Shown: piece after piece, positions 1 to 6,049 of the stretch
Numbering within the stretch: position 1 is the stretch's first letter
Layout of the letters: each line of letters starts with the position of its first letter
Assembly (NCBI GenBank): GCA_945867255.1
Contig: CAMBHV010000069.1
Location: 1 to 6,967 of the forward strand
Direction of reading: 5' to 3'
Source: an uncultured Clostridia bacterium
GTDB lineage: Bacteria; Bacillota; Clostridia; Oscillospirales; Ruminococcaceae
DNA length: 6,967 nt
The notes under the pieces: generated by a model
Database searches by the model: none
What the model was told of the DNA's origin: nothing
The model's input: only the letters and a program-made list of their open reading frames with translations
Program-made: the position numbers and the translations under genes

Positions 1-107
1 TTGTGTGGGGTGAGGGGGCGCTGCGCCGTGCGGTTTGTGCACGCGGTGACCTTTCCCGCGCACAAATGCAAAATATCATACATGCCTTGATGCATGCTCA
101 TACCTGA
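1..107 (+). CDS. Possible C-terminal end of an upstream gene (partial, 5' truncated)
   Basis: Frame 3 is open from the left edge to a TGA at 105-107, giving 34 residues that end in GDLSRAQMQNIIHALMHAHT. The last 20 residues could form an amphipathic helix, and the composition looks protein-like. I recognise no family. Frame 1 is also open to about position 90, and the stretch is short, so this reading is not secure. If it is real, the upstream gene ends about 75 bases before the TetR-operon promoter and points the same way. No T-rich terminator follows the stop. Confidence 0.4.
   Translation, partial: VWGEGALRRAVCARGDLSRAQMQNIIHALMHAHT
34..66. repeat. Inverted repeat TTTGTGC..GCGG / CCGC-GCACAAA
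   Basis: The arms are TTTGTGC (34-40) plus GCGG (43-46) on the left and CCGC (56-59) plus GCACAAA (60-66) on the right. They can form an 11-bp stem with a two-base bulge (41-42) and a nine-base loop. No T-run follows on either strand, so it is not a typical intrinsic terminator. It lies within the possible upstream coding tail, so it may be a coincidence of coding sequence. Its function is unknown. Confidence 0.35.
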
Positions 108-181
108 AAGGCGAAGAATGTGATGTTTTGTTTCAATATGCCCGAAATTTTGATGGCAAATAGAAAAGACAAGAAAAGGCC

Positions 182-198
182 TTGCCCCGCCGGGTCAA
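182..198. promoter_or_regulatory. Candidate TetR operator, 17-base imperfect palindrome
   Basis: TTGCCCCGCCGGGTCAA is symmetric about position 190, with seven of eight base pairs matching (only 185/195 fails). It covers the -35 box and part of the spacer of the TATAAT promoter, where a bound repressor dimer would block RNA polymerase. TetR-family dimers usually bind such palindromes upstream of their own genes. The assignment to the adjacent regulator is inferred from position and symmetry only. Confidence 0.55.
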
Positions 199-209
199 AA
201 CGTTATAAT
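182..209 (+). promoter_or_regulatory. Sigma-A type promoter of the TetR-ABC operon
   Basis: A perfect -10 box, TATAAT, lies at 204-209. A -35-like TTGCCC lies at 182-187, giving a 16-base spacer. Transcription would start near 216, leaving a leader of only about 15 to 20 bases before the repressor gene. It is the best promoter-like sequence upstream of the operon. The -35 matches the consensus only in its first three bases plus one further C. Confidence 0.7.
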
Positions 210-230
210 GGGGGATAAAGATGGGGGGCG

Positions 231-857
231 ATGTGTTTGCAGGAACCATTTTTGCGTCTTTCGCCAGAAAAGCGGAAAAAGATCTTGAATGCGGCAGTAG
301 AAGTATTTGCTTGCAACAGCTACCGAAATGCATCCACAGAAGAAATCGCCTCCAGAGCCGGCATTTCAAAAGGATTGCTGTTTTATTACTTTAAAAACAA
401 GCAGGCCCTGTATGAAGCATGTTACACCTATGTGGAACGCATGGTTATGCATGAACTGAATATGTCGAAGTTTGACACGGTGACGGATTTCTTTGAACGG
501 ATGGAGTTATGTACTCGGGTGAAGATGACGCTTGCGGTGCGCGTACCATACCTTCTGGAATACGCCCTTCGGGTGTATTCCTCAGAGGAAGGCCCGGCGC
601 AGAGAGCTGTTCGTAAGCACCTGGATAAAGAATTAGCTGTGGGTTTTGGTACATATTTTTCTCATGTAGACCTTTTCAAATTCAAGCCCGAAGCGGATCC
701 GCAGAAGGTTCTGCAAATGCTGAGCTGGATGACACAGGGATACCTGAATGAAAAGTTGCGTCAGGGTGGCCGGCTGGATATGGAAGAAATGTTGAAAGAG
801 TATCGCAGTTGGGCACAGTGGTTTCGGGCTTTAAGTTACCGGAAAGAATATTTGTAA
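231..857 (+). CDS. TetR/AcrR-family transcriptional regulator
   Basis: A 208-residue protein of normal length for the TetR family: an N-terminal DNA-binding domain and a longer ligand-binding, dimerising C-terminal part. Residues 13-61 form the TetR_N domain. Helix 1 is KRKKILNAAVEVFA, followed by the helix-turn-helix TEEIASRAGISKGLLFYYFKNK (about 36-57), whose GISKGLLFYYF recognition helix is hallmark sequence. The C-terminal half (about 62-208) matches no ligand class I can name. It is the first gene of an operon with an ABC ATPase and permease, 43 bases upstream of the ATPase. This is the classical arrangement of a local repressor controlling its exporter, and probably itself through the palindrome at 182-198. 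Start: an in-frame stop at 216-218 excludes a longer form. ATG 231 sits only two bases after a G-run (223-228). TTG 237 would be spaced eight bases from that G-run and is a real alternative, giving 206 residues. Confidence 0.9.
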   Translation: MCLQEPFLRLSPEKRKKILNAAVEVFACNSYRNASTEEIASRAGISKGLLFYYFKNKQALYEACYTYVERMVMHELNMSKFDTVTDFFERMELCTRVKMTLAVRVPYLLEYALRVYSSEEGPAQRAVRKHLDKELAVGFGTYFSHVDLFKFKPEADPQKVLQMLSWMTQGYLNEKLRQGGRLDMEEMLKEYRSWAQWFRALSYRKEYL

Positions 858-884
858 AGCAGTGGGCGATTGCCTGCGTAAGAT

Positions 885-893
885 AAGGGAGGG
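885..893 (+). promoter_or_regulatory. Shine-Dalgarno site that fixes the ABC ATPase start at 901
   Basis: AAGGGAGGG ends seven bases before ATG 901. The longer in-frame start at 862 has no comparable site, and the 13 residues it would add (MGDCLRKIREGSC) do not resemble the N-terminus of an ABC ATPase. This argues for 901. Confidence 0.8.
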
Positions 894-900
894 CAGCTGC

Positions 901-1785
901 ATGGCAGCGCTTGCAGAATGGCATCATGTCACAAAAGACTATCACGGAAAAGGTGTATTTGACCTATGCCTGCAGTTGGAGGAGGGTGAAACACTGGGTT
1001 TTCTGGGCCCGAATGGCGCGGGGAAAACCACAACGATTCGCCAATTGATGGGTTTTATTCGTCCGGATCATGGCACAGTGCGCCTGTTTGGGCAAGACCC
1101 ATTTGTCTCCTGTGCGGTTCAGACGCGTGTGGGGTACCTTCCGGGCGAAACCGCATTTCCCCCTGATATGACAGGCGGACAGTTTTTGCACTTTATGGCG
1201 CGGTATCGTGGCGCAAACTGCCTGGCGCGTGCGGAGCAGCTGGCAGAGTATTTTGAATTGGACATGGGCGGAAAACTGAAAAGAATGTCCAAAGGGACAA
1301 AACAGAAAGTGGCTATTGTAAATGCTTTCATGCACGACCCGCAGCTGTATGTGCTGGACGAGCCTACCAGTGGGCTGGACCCACTGATGCAAAACCGTTT
1401 TGTGGAACTGGTGCGCGCAGAACAGAAAAGGGGCAAAACAATCCTGCTTTCTTCGCACATGTTCGAGGAAGTGGAAAAAACATGTCAGCGTACCGCGATT
1501 ATTCGTGAGGGACACATTGTAGCAGTACGGGATATGCAGGCCCTTTCCAATTCCAGGAGAAAACTTTTCACGGTGGAACTGGATACATCTGCGCAGGCAG
1601 AGCAATGCGCAGCAGTTTTTAGTGGTGCTCAGGTAAGCGGTGTGCATGTTACATTTCCGGTGACGGCACGGCAGGCGGATGCGGCTGTCAAGAAACTGGC
1701 GCAGTTCTGTGTGAAAGATATTTCTGTACGCAGCCAGACGTTGGAAGAACTGTTTTTGCACTTTTATGAGGAGGAAGAGGCATGA
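901..1785 (+). CDS. ABC transporter ATP-binding protein (drug/bacitracin exporter type)
   Basis: A 294-residue nucleotide-binding subunit that would power the membrane protein encoded next to it. Visible motifs: Walker A GPNGAGKT (36-43), Q-loop region VGYLPGE (77-83), signature MSKGTKQK (129-136) in place of LSGGQ, Walker B YVLDEPT (150-156), D-loop SGLD (157-160) and switch histidine SSH (H186). The residues after about 215 form a C-terminal accessory region typical of CcmA/BcrA-like exporter ATPases. The Q-loop reads GE instead of the usual Q, a known variant of this class. The gene lies 43 bases after the TetR gene, and its last codons overlap the permease start as ATGA, so translation is probably coupled. 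Export is inferred from the subfamily. The substrate, possibly a toxic small molecule or peptide sensed by the TetR protein, cannot be read from the sequence. The start at 901 rests on its Shine-Dalgarno site. Confidence 0.92.
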   Translation: MAALAEWHHVTKDYHGKGVFDLCLQLEEGETLGFLGPNGAGKTTTIRQLMGFIRPDHGTVRLFGQDPFVSCAVQTRVGYLPGETAFPPDMTGGQFLHFMARYRGANCLARAEQLAEYFELDMGGKLKRMSKGTKQKVAIVNAFMHDPQLYVLDEPTSGLDPLMQNRFVELVRAEQKRGKTILLSSHMFEEVEKTCQRTAIIREGHIVAVRDMQALSNSRRKLFTVELDTSAQAEQCAAVFSGAQVSGVHVTFPVTARQADAAVKKLAQFCVKDISVRSQTLEELFLHFYEEEEA

Positions 1786-2576
1786 ATACTGCGCTGTTTC
1801 GATACGACATGCGCGGGCACGGGAAGACGGGTGTTATATTCCTGGCGGTGATGAGCCTGTATGGCGGTATGATCACTGCCATGTTCGACCCAAAGCTTGG
1901 CGAAAGTCTTGAAATGATGGCTCAAAGCATGCCTCAGCTTTTTGCAGCGTTCGGCATGCTGGAAGCGGGCAAAACATTGACACAATTCCTTGCAAATTAT
2001 CTATATGGCTTTTTATATATCGTGTTTCCCATGGTGTTCACGGTGCTTGCGTCTGTACGCCTTGTGGCGCGTTGGATAGATTCCGGTGCAGCGGCCTATC
2101 TGCTGGCGGCACCCGTGGGAAAGCGAAGAATCGCCATTACGCAGATGGCTGCCCTTGCGGTGGTGCCGTTTGTTTGTACAGCCTGGGCATTTGGGTTTTG
2201 CGTGCTGGCAGCACAGGTTATGTTTCCCGGGCAATTGGATGTTTCGGCATTTCTCCGGCTGAATGTGGGCCTTTTGTGCCTGCAGCTGATGTTTGCTGGT
2301 GTATGCTTTCTGGCAAGCTGTGTGTTTCACGACGCACGCATGGCGGCTGGTGTGGGGGCCGGCATCTGCACGACATTCGTTCTGGTGCAAATGCTGTCGG
2401 AGGTTAGCGATACATTCAACTGGCTTCGCTATTGTACCCCTCTTTCACTGTTTGACCAGCAGGCTTTGCTTGCAGGTGAGGGCGGGGCAGCGGGGTGTGC
2501 GGCTCTGCTTGCCGCGGGCGTTGTGACTGCCACGGCGGGTTGCATCGTGTTTTGCAAGAAGGATATCAGTGTGTGA
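1782..2576 (+). CDS. ABC-2 type transporter permease, six-helix
   Basis: A 264-residue membrane protein. Hydrophobic segments lie at about 17-34, 73-92, 122-148, 160-182, 187-205 and 234-256, consistent with the six-helix ABC-2 fold that dimerises to form the export path. The loop after helix 2 (about 93-121) contains LVARWIDSGAAAYLLAAPVG followed by KRRIAITQM. This matches the 'tag, Leu-Leu, Pro-Val, R, I' cytoplasmic segment conserved in exporter permeases, which probably contacts the ATPase. Its ATG overlaps the ATPase stop codon (ATGA), and a strong GAGGAGGAAGAGG site (1768-1780) lies inside the ATPase gene. The two proteins are thus almost certainly made together and form one transporter. 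It is the last gene of the operon, ending 10 bases before the hairpin at 2587. Substrate unknown. Confidence 0.88.
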   Translation: MNTALFRYDMRGHGKTGVIFLAVMSLYGGMITAMFDPKLGESLEMMAQSMPQLFAAFGMLEAGKTLTQFLANYLYGFLYIVFPMVFTVLASVRLVARWIDSGAAAYLLAAPVGKRRIAITQMAALAVVPFVCTAWAFGFCVLAAQVMFPGQLDVSAFLRLNVGLLCLQLMFAGVCFLASCVFHDARMAAGVGAGICTTFVLVQMLSEVSDTFNWLRYCTPLSLFDQQALLAGEGGAAGCAALLAAGVVTATAGCIVFCKKDISV

Positions 2577-2586
2577 AAGGAATATA

Positions 2587-2620
2587 GCAAAGGGCCCGGC
2601 ATTTCTGCCGGGCCCTTTGC
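2587..2620. terminator. Bidirectional hairpin terminator between convergent operons
   Basis: A perfect 14-bp stem, GCAAAGGGCCCGGC (2587-2600) paired with GCCGGGCCCTTTGC (2607-2620), closes over the six-base loop ATTTCT. It lies 10 bases after the + strand permease stop and about 35 bases after the - strand permease stop. The CCCTTT end of the stem and the TATATT that follows on the - strand give only weak U-tracts. The placement and stem strength still make two-way termination the best reading. Confidence 0.85.
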
Positions 2621-2655
2621 CATGCAAAAGTATAAAAAAGAAAAGGGGAGAAAGT

Positions 2656-3699
2656 CTAAGCGCGGATTTCCTGCTTCATGAACACGATGTAGGAAGCGGC
2701 AAACGCAATGCCGGCAAGGGCCACGATGACCACGATATGTGGCCATACAAGAAGCAGGCTCTCACGAAGTGGCAGTGCACCTGCCAGTGCCCCTTCAATC
2801 TGAGACATAGTCACCACACCGATGGAGCGGACATTCGGGTTCAGCACTGTAGAGGCCGCTTCGCTGAATAGGTAATAGGGTGAGATGCGGTTCAGGGCAA
2901 GTTCCATGCCATAATTGCTTGCGGTGTTGAACATTCCTTCCATTCCATCCAGAGGATAGACCATGTTGGCCAGGCCACTTGCCACAAGGCTCATGAACAG
3001 GCTGAGGAACAGCCAGACTGCAATGCCTGCCAGTGCGGCTGTAGCTGCATGGCGGCAGATGACAGAGAACAAGATAGAAAGCGCCAGCCAAAAGCACAGA
3101 TATACGCATGCAATCACAAGAAACACCAATACACGCAGCACTTCTTCCATGCTGGGCGGCACGCCAATCAGCAGCAGCCCTGCTCCGCCTACATATAACC
3201 CCAGGCTGAACACGATGGCTGTGATGACAGTAGCGCCGGCAAGAAATTTGGCGTTAATGATGCTGTCACGGTAAATCGGTTGCGAAGCAAGCCGGTTCAA
3301 TGTGCCCTGGGCGCGTTCGTTGTTAATGGCATCAAACCCCAGCGTAATACCAGCCAGAGGCCCCAAAAACGCGAGAAATGTGGCAAATGAATAAATAGAG
3401 CTTCCACCAGTGGTGAACAGCTTCAAAAAGATGAACTCACTGCTCTGGGATACTGCGTCCTGAATGTTGGAAATGGCACCCGCCAGGCTGGCGGTGCTGG
3501 TAAGGAAGAGCAGGATGAAAATGATAAAGAACCGTTTGCTGCTCAAATGGTCTGCCAGCTCTTTTTTATAAAGCGCAACCATACCGCTGTGCTGTGCTGC
3601 ACCGGTGTCTTGCCGGGGCTTGGCTACGTGCAGGCGCAGCCATTCAGTTGCCTGCAGGCGTTTTTGCTTTGCCAGGGCCGGAAACTGATGCATGTTCAT
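2656..3699 (-). CDS. ABC-2 type permease, NosY-like
   Basis: A protein of about 347 residues. A hydrophilic N-terminal leader of roughly 40 residues (MNMHQFPALAKQKRL...) is followed by the usual family opening VALYKKELADHLSSKRFF and a first transmembrane helix. Next come a periplasmic-side stretch and the helix ending GPLAGITLGFDAINNERAQ. The following GTLNRLASQPIYRDSI segment is the diagnostic cytoplasmic motif of NosY/NatB-type permeases (E-R-x-x-GTL-x-x-L-x-x-x-P-x-x-R). Further helices follow, and a last one ends ...YIVFMKQEIRA. It forms the membrane channel for the ATPase encoded just upstream. Start: AGGTGA at 3705-3710 lies five bases before ATG 3699. ATG 3705 (349 residues) is nearly as good, and ATG 3582 would give the family-typical N-terminus but lacks a Shine-Dalgarno site. 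With start 3699 the gene overlaps the ATPase gene by 56 bases. Substrate unknown. Confidence 0.87.
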   Translation of the reverse strand: MNMHQFPALAKQKRLQATEWLRLHVAKPRQDTGAAQHSGMVALYKKELADHLSSKRFFIIFILLFLTSTASLAGAISNIQDAVSQSSEFIFLKLFTTGGSSIYSFATFLAFLGPLAGITLGFDAINNERAQGTLNRLASQPIYRDSIINAKFLAGATVITAIVFSLGLYVGGAGLLLIGVPPSMEEVLRVLVFLVIACVYLCFWLALSILFSVICRHAATAALAGIAVWLFLSLFMSLVASGLANMVYPLDGMEGMFNTASNYGMELALNRISPYYLFSEAASTVLNPNVRSIGVVTMSQIEGALAGALPLRESLLLVWPHIVVIVALAGIAFAASYIVFMKQEIRA

Positions 3700-4648
3700 G
3701 CTCATCACCTGCCTTTTCAAAATAACGATGATAGATTTCATCCAGATCACCGCCGCGCTGATGGAAGTGCATCAGCGAATATCGGTTTTGTACCACGATG
3801 TCAAGCACAAAAGTGCGAATGTCCTGGCGGGATTCAATGTGGAACATACCGTCGCTGTCCTGCGATATATTTTGTACGTCCGGTAAAGCACGCACGAGTG
3901 TGGCGAAATGTTCATCTGCCGGCAGAATGCGCACATCCAGCACATAATACCCTTCGCTTTGAAGTTGGCTGCCCAATTCGCTGATAGGGCCGCATGCCAT
4001 TAGCCGTCCCTTTACAAAAATACCTACACGGTCACAAATTTGCTGGATCTGATACAGCTGATGAGAAGAGATCAGGATAGTTCGCCCATCCTTTACAGAA
4101 AGGTCGCGAATCAGTGCAATCAGTTCCCGCATGCCTTCCGGGTCAATGCCCAGTGTGGGCTCATCCATAATGACGACTTTTGGGTTTTTCATCAGTACAT
4201 CGGCAATGCCAAGGCGCTGGCGCATGCCGCGGGAATATGTGCCGGCCTTGCGGTCTGCTGCATCGGTAAGGCCCACACGACGCAAAAGTGCTGCGGCTCT
4301 GCGTGCACAGACGTCCCGGTCAAGGCCGTTCAGCTGGCCGGTGAAATGTAGGTTCTGACGGCCCGTCATATCCGGGTAAAACCCTATGCTGTCTGGTAGA
4401 TAACCTACAATGCGCTTTACTTTCAGGGTATCCCGGGCACAGTTCAGCCCATCAATATATGCCGTGCCGGCGCTGGGTTCTGTGAGGCCCAGCAGCATCA
4501 GAGTAGTAGTGGTTTTTCCAGCCCCATTCGGCCCCAACAGGCCAAACACTTCACCGGTGTGCACTTCGAGATCCAGTTTGTCCACGGCCAGCACATCACC
4601 GTACTTTTTACACAATCCATGTGTACGCAATATGGTGCTTTGCCCCAT
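3644..4648 (-). CDS. ABC transporter ATP-binding protein
   Basis: A 334-residue nucleotide-binding subunit. Motifs: Walker A GPNGAGKT (39-46), Q-loop region VGYLPDS (81-87) with Asp where Gln is usual, signature YSRGMRQRL (138-146), Walker B VVIMDEPT (158-165), D-loop LGIDP (166-170) and switch histidine SSH (H196). After about 225 an extra C-terminal domain (YYVLDVRILPADEHFATLV...) resembles the accessory tail of NatA/CcmA-like exporter ATPases and ends with DEIYHRYFEKAG. A further polar tail of about 20 residues (DEHEHASVSGPGKAKTPAGN) is encoded by the segment shared with the permease gene. The start is firm: GGGAGG (4657-4662) lies eight bases upstream, inside the NEW3-protein gene, whose TAA is only two bases before this ATG. 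It would couple ATP hydrolysis to the permease at 2656-3699, probably for export. Confidence 0.92.
   Translation of the reverse strand: MGQSTILRTHGLCKKYGDVLAVDKLDLEVHTGEVFGLLGPNGAGKTTTTLMLLGLTEPSAGTAYIDGLNCARDTLKVKRIVGYLPDSIGFYPDMTGRQNLHFTGQLNGLDRDVCARRAAALLRRVGLTDAADRKAGTYSRGMRQRLGIADVLMKNPKVVIMDEPTLGIDPEGMRELIALIRDLSVKDGRTILISSHQLYQIQQICDRVGIFVKGRLMACGPISELGSQLQSEGYYVLDVRILPADEHFATLVRALPDVQNISQDSDGMFHIESRQDIRTFVLDIVVQNRYSLMHFHQRGGDLDEIYHRYFEKAGDEHEHASVSGPGKAKTPAGN
3705..3710 (-). promoter_or_regulatory. Shine-Dalgarno site inside the ATPase gene for the NosY-like permease
   Basis: The - strand reads AAAAGGCAGGTGATGAGCATG. AGGTGA matches the anti-Shine-Dalgarno sequence and sits five bases before ATG 3699. 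AAAAGG (3712-3717) sits six bases before ATG 3705. Both sites are within the final ATPase codons, supporting a genuine long overlap rather than a downstream permease start. Confidence 0.6.
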
Positions 4649-4650
4649 CG

Positions 4651-5844
4651 TTATCGCCTCCCGTACTTGCGGAAGACATAGCTCAAAGCCGCTGCGGCAG
4701 CCGCGATGGCAAGGAGGCCCACAATACCCCAGATGGTCTCTGTTTTTACTGACACACGGAATTCCGCGCTGCTGGAAGTTTCACTGCCACTGGCAGTGAT
4801 GGTCATCACATAATCTCCGGAAAGAGAATCCTTCGCAGGGGTCACGGTAGCCGTCACCTCTTTGGTGCTGCCAGCTTCCAGTACGTCGATGCTGGATTCC
4901 GAGAAGGTCACGGTCCAGTCCGTAGGCGCTGAAGATGTAAGGTTCAGGTTCTGAAGATCCACATTGCCATTGTTGGTGATGGTAAGCGTCACGTCGGTTG
5001 CTTTGTTGGATGTAGCGTCAAAGCTGAGCAGGCCGCTTGGCGTGGAAAGCGTGATGTCATATGTTCCGGTTATTACAACAGTCAGGGTGGAGGAAAGTGT
5101 TTCCGATGAGGAAATGGCAGAAATGGGGATTTCATATTCACCGGCTTCCACATTCTGAGGTGGCGACACAGCAACGGTCAGCCCCTGGCTGCCATAGGCG
5201 GGAACATCGATGGCTGCTACCTGTGTGGATTCACCGGATGGGTTGAAGCTGACTGTCCATCCTGAGGGCGCTTGTGCGGAAAGGCTGTAAGACTGTTCGT
5301 TAGGGGTGTTGTTTGTAATGGTAGTGTTGAAGCTGAAACTGGTAGAGGCGCTGCCTTCTTGTGTTTCATATTCTGTTACAAGGCTGCTGGCACCCACTGT
5401 GCTGTTTTCGTCGATAACAAGTTCCAGCACAAGGTTGGAACTCATTCCGCCGCCGGACGCATTCAATGTAATCTCATAAGTGCCCTGCTGTGCGTCAGAA
5501 GGCACTGTTACATTGAAATTGGCAACTGCGGTATTTTCTCCGCTTTTGGCATATACGTGGCTGATTTGCCCGCCGTTTCCGGTGAAGTATCCCTGCCAGC
5601 CTTCCGGAAGCGATACAGTTGACAGTGCAACATTGCAGCCGGATGAACTTGCATTGGAAAGATCCAATGAAAAACTGAGTTCTTCTCCGGCAGATACTGA
5701 AATGCCCGGGTAGGTGGTGCTGAGTTCCAGCCCACCGGCGGCAAACGATGGAACGGCAGCCGCGCACAGAAGCACTGCCACCATCAGGGCAGCAAACAGG
5801 CGTTTTGCAAAAACGGTTTTTTGATGAGAACAGGTTTTTTCCAT
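4651..5844 (-). CDS. Secreted, membrane-anchored protein with three NEW3-like Ig-fold repeats (COG1470-like)
   Basis: A 397-residue protein. It begins with a signal peptide: basic start, hydrophobic LFAALMVAVLLCAAAVPSFA, likely cut after Ala35. Three tandem beta-rich repeats of about 110 residues follow. Each has a 'P-x-x-W' core (W83, W196, W310, spaced 113 and 114 apart), a middle 'V-x-x-x-V-x-P/S' strand and a closing 'G-x-Y-x-I/M-x-I/L-x-A-S' strand (Y123, Y237, Y345). This is the pattern of the NEW3 / COG1470 Ig-like domain. The body is rich in Ser, Thr, Asn and Val. A C-terminal helix (371-391) and a basic RKYGRR tail would anchor it with the repeats outside the cell. No enzyme motif, cysteine cluster or sortase signal is seen. 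It is the first gene of the operon, two bases before the ATPase gene, so it is probably the extracytoplasmic partner of that transporter: a substrate receptor, scaffold or wall-contacting part. Its exact role is unknown. Start: GAGGAG (5854-5859) lies nine bases before ATG 5844. Confidence 0.85.
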   Translation of the reverse strand: MEKTCSHQKTVFAKRLFAALMVAVLLCAAAVPSFAAGGLELSTTYPGISVSAGEELSFSLDLSNASSSGCNVALSTVSLPEGWQGYFTGNGGQISHVYAKSGENTAVANFNVTVPSDAQQGTYEITLNASGGGMSSNLVLELVIDENSTVGASSLVTEYETQEGSASTSFSFNTTITNNTPNEQSYSLSAQAPSGWTVSFNPSGESTQVAAIDVPAYGSQGLTVAVSPPQNVEAGEYEIPISAISSSETLSSTLTVVITGTYDITLSTPSGLLSFDATSNKATDVTLTITNNGNVDLQNLNLTSSAPTDWTVTFSESSIDVLEAGSTKEVTATVTPAKDSLSGDYVMTITASGSETSSSAEFRVSVKTETIWGIVGLLAIAAAAAALSYVFRKYGRR

Positions 5845-5876
5845 GATCCGATGCTCCTCATTGTTTCATTCTCGGT

Positions 5877-5892
5877 AAGGCAGCGTTGCCTT
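5877..5892. repeat. Small leader hairpin before the NEW3 operon
   Basis: AAGGCA (5877-5882) and TGCCTT (5887-5892) enclose a four-base loop, 33 bases upstream of the NEW3-protein start codon. It would be transcribed in the operon's leader. The six-bp stem is weak, and I see no anti-terminator or ligand fold around it. Its role is unknown and it may be incidental. Confidence 0.35.
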
Positions 5893-5973
5893 TTGCTCTT
5901 TTTACCATAGCCTGAAATGCTTAATTGAAGCTGAAAAAAAGCCTTGCCTTTGTGAAAAAACGCTGAAAAGTGA

Positions 5974-5991
5974 ATTGTACCGGTGTGCAAT
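5974..5991. promoter_or_regulatory. Imperfect palindrome in the NEW3 operon upstream region, possible operator
   Basis: The + strand reads ATTGTACCGGTGTGCAAT. The arms ATTGTAC and GTGCAAT match in six of seven positions (the other is G-T) around a CGGT centre. On the - strand this overlaps a -10-like TACAAT (5974-5979). It sits between the kinase terminator and the NEW3 gene, where the operon promoter must lie, so it may be a regulator site. The promoter itself is not secure: the nearby TTGACT (5993-5998) is only 13 bases from TACAAT. Confidence 0.35.
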
Positions 5992-6049
5992 GAGTCAATA
6001 CGCTTTTGTGGTATGGCGGAACAAGGGGCCGCGTTTTGTGCACGTACGC

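Noticed and set aside
81..96. CATGC-CTTGAT-GCATG small inverted repeat
   Set aside because: Only five bp. Expected by chance, and with no relation to the promoter.
862..900. Longer start for the + strand ABC ATPase at ATG 862
   Set aside because: No Shine-Dalgarno site there. The strong AAGGGAGGG at 885-893 serves ATG 901, and the extra residues do not look like the family N-terminus.
964..1761. 265-codon open frame on the - strand opposite the ABC ATPase
   Set aside because: It lies wholly within the ATPase gene, which has all ABC motifs. The antisense translation is rich in Cys, His and Arg and shows no domain.
2013..2390. 125-codon - strand open frame opposite the + strand permease
   Set aside because: Low-complexity His/Lys/Cys-rich antisense of a membrane protein gene. 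No ribosome site or domain.
3651..3660. GCCTGCAGGC palindrome
   Set aside because: It lies within the overlapping ATPase/permease coding region. A 10-base palindrome there needs no regulatory explanation.
5974..5998. TTGACT and TACAAT as a standard sigma-A promoter for the NEW3 operon
   Set aside because: The spacer is 13 bases, too short for normal recognition, so it is not called as a promoter. No better pair was seen in 5845-6049.
6034..6044. TTTGTGCACG shared with the left-edge inverted repeat (34-43)
   Set aside because: A 10-base match is expected several times by chance in a window of this size, and the flanks do not match.
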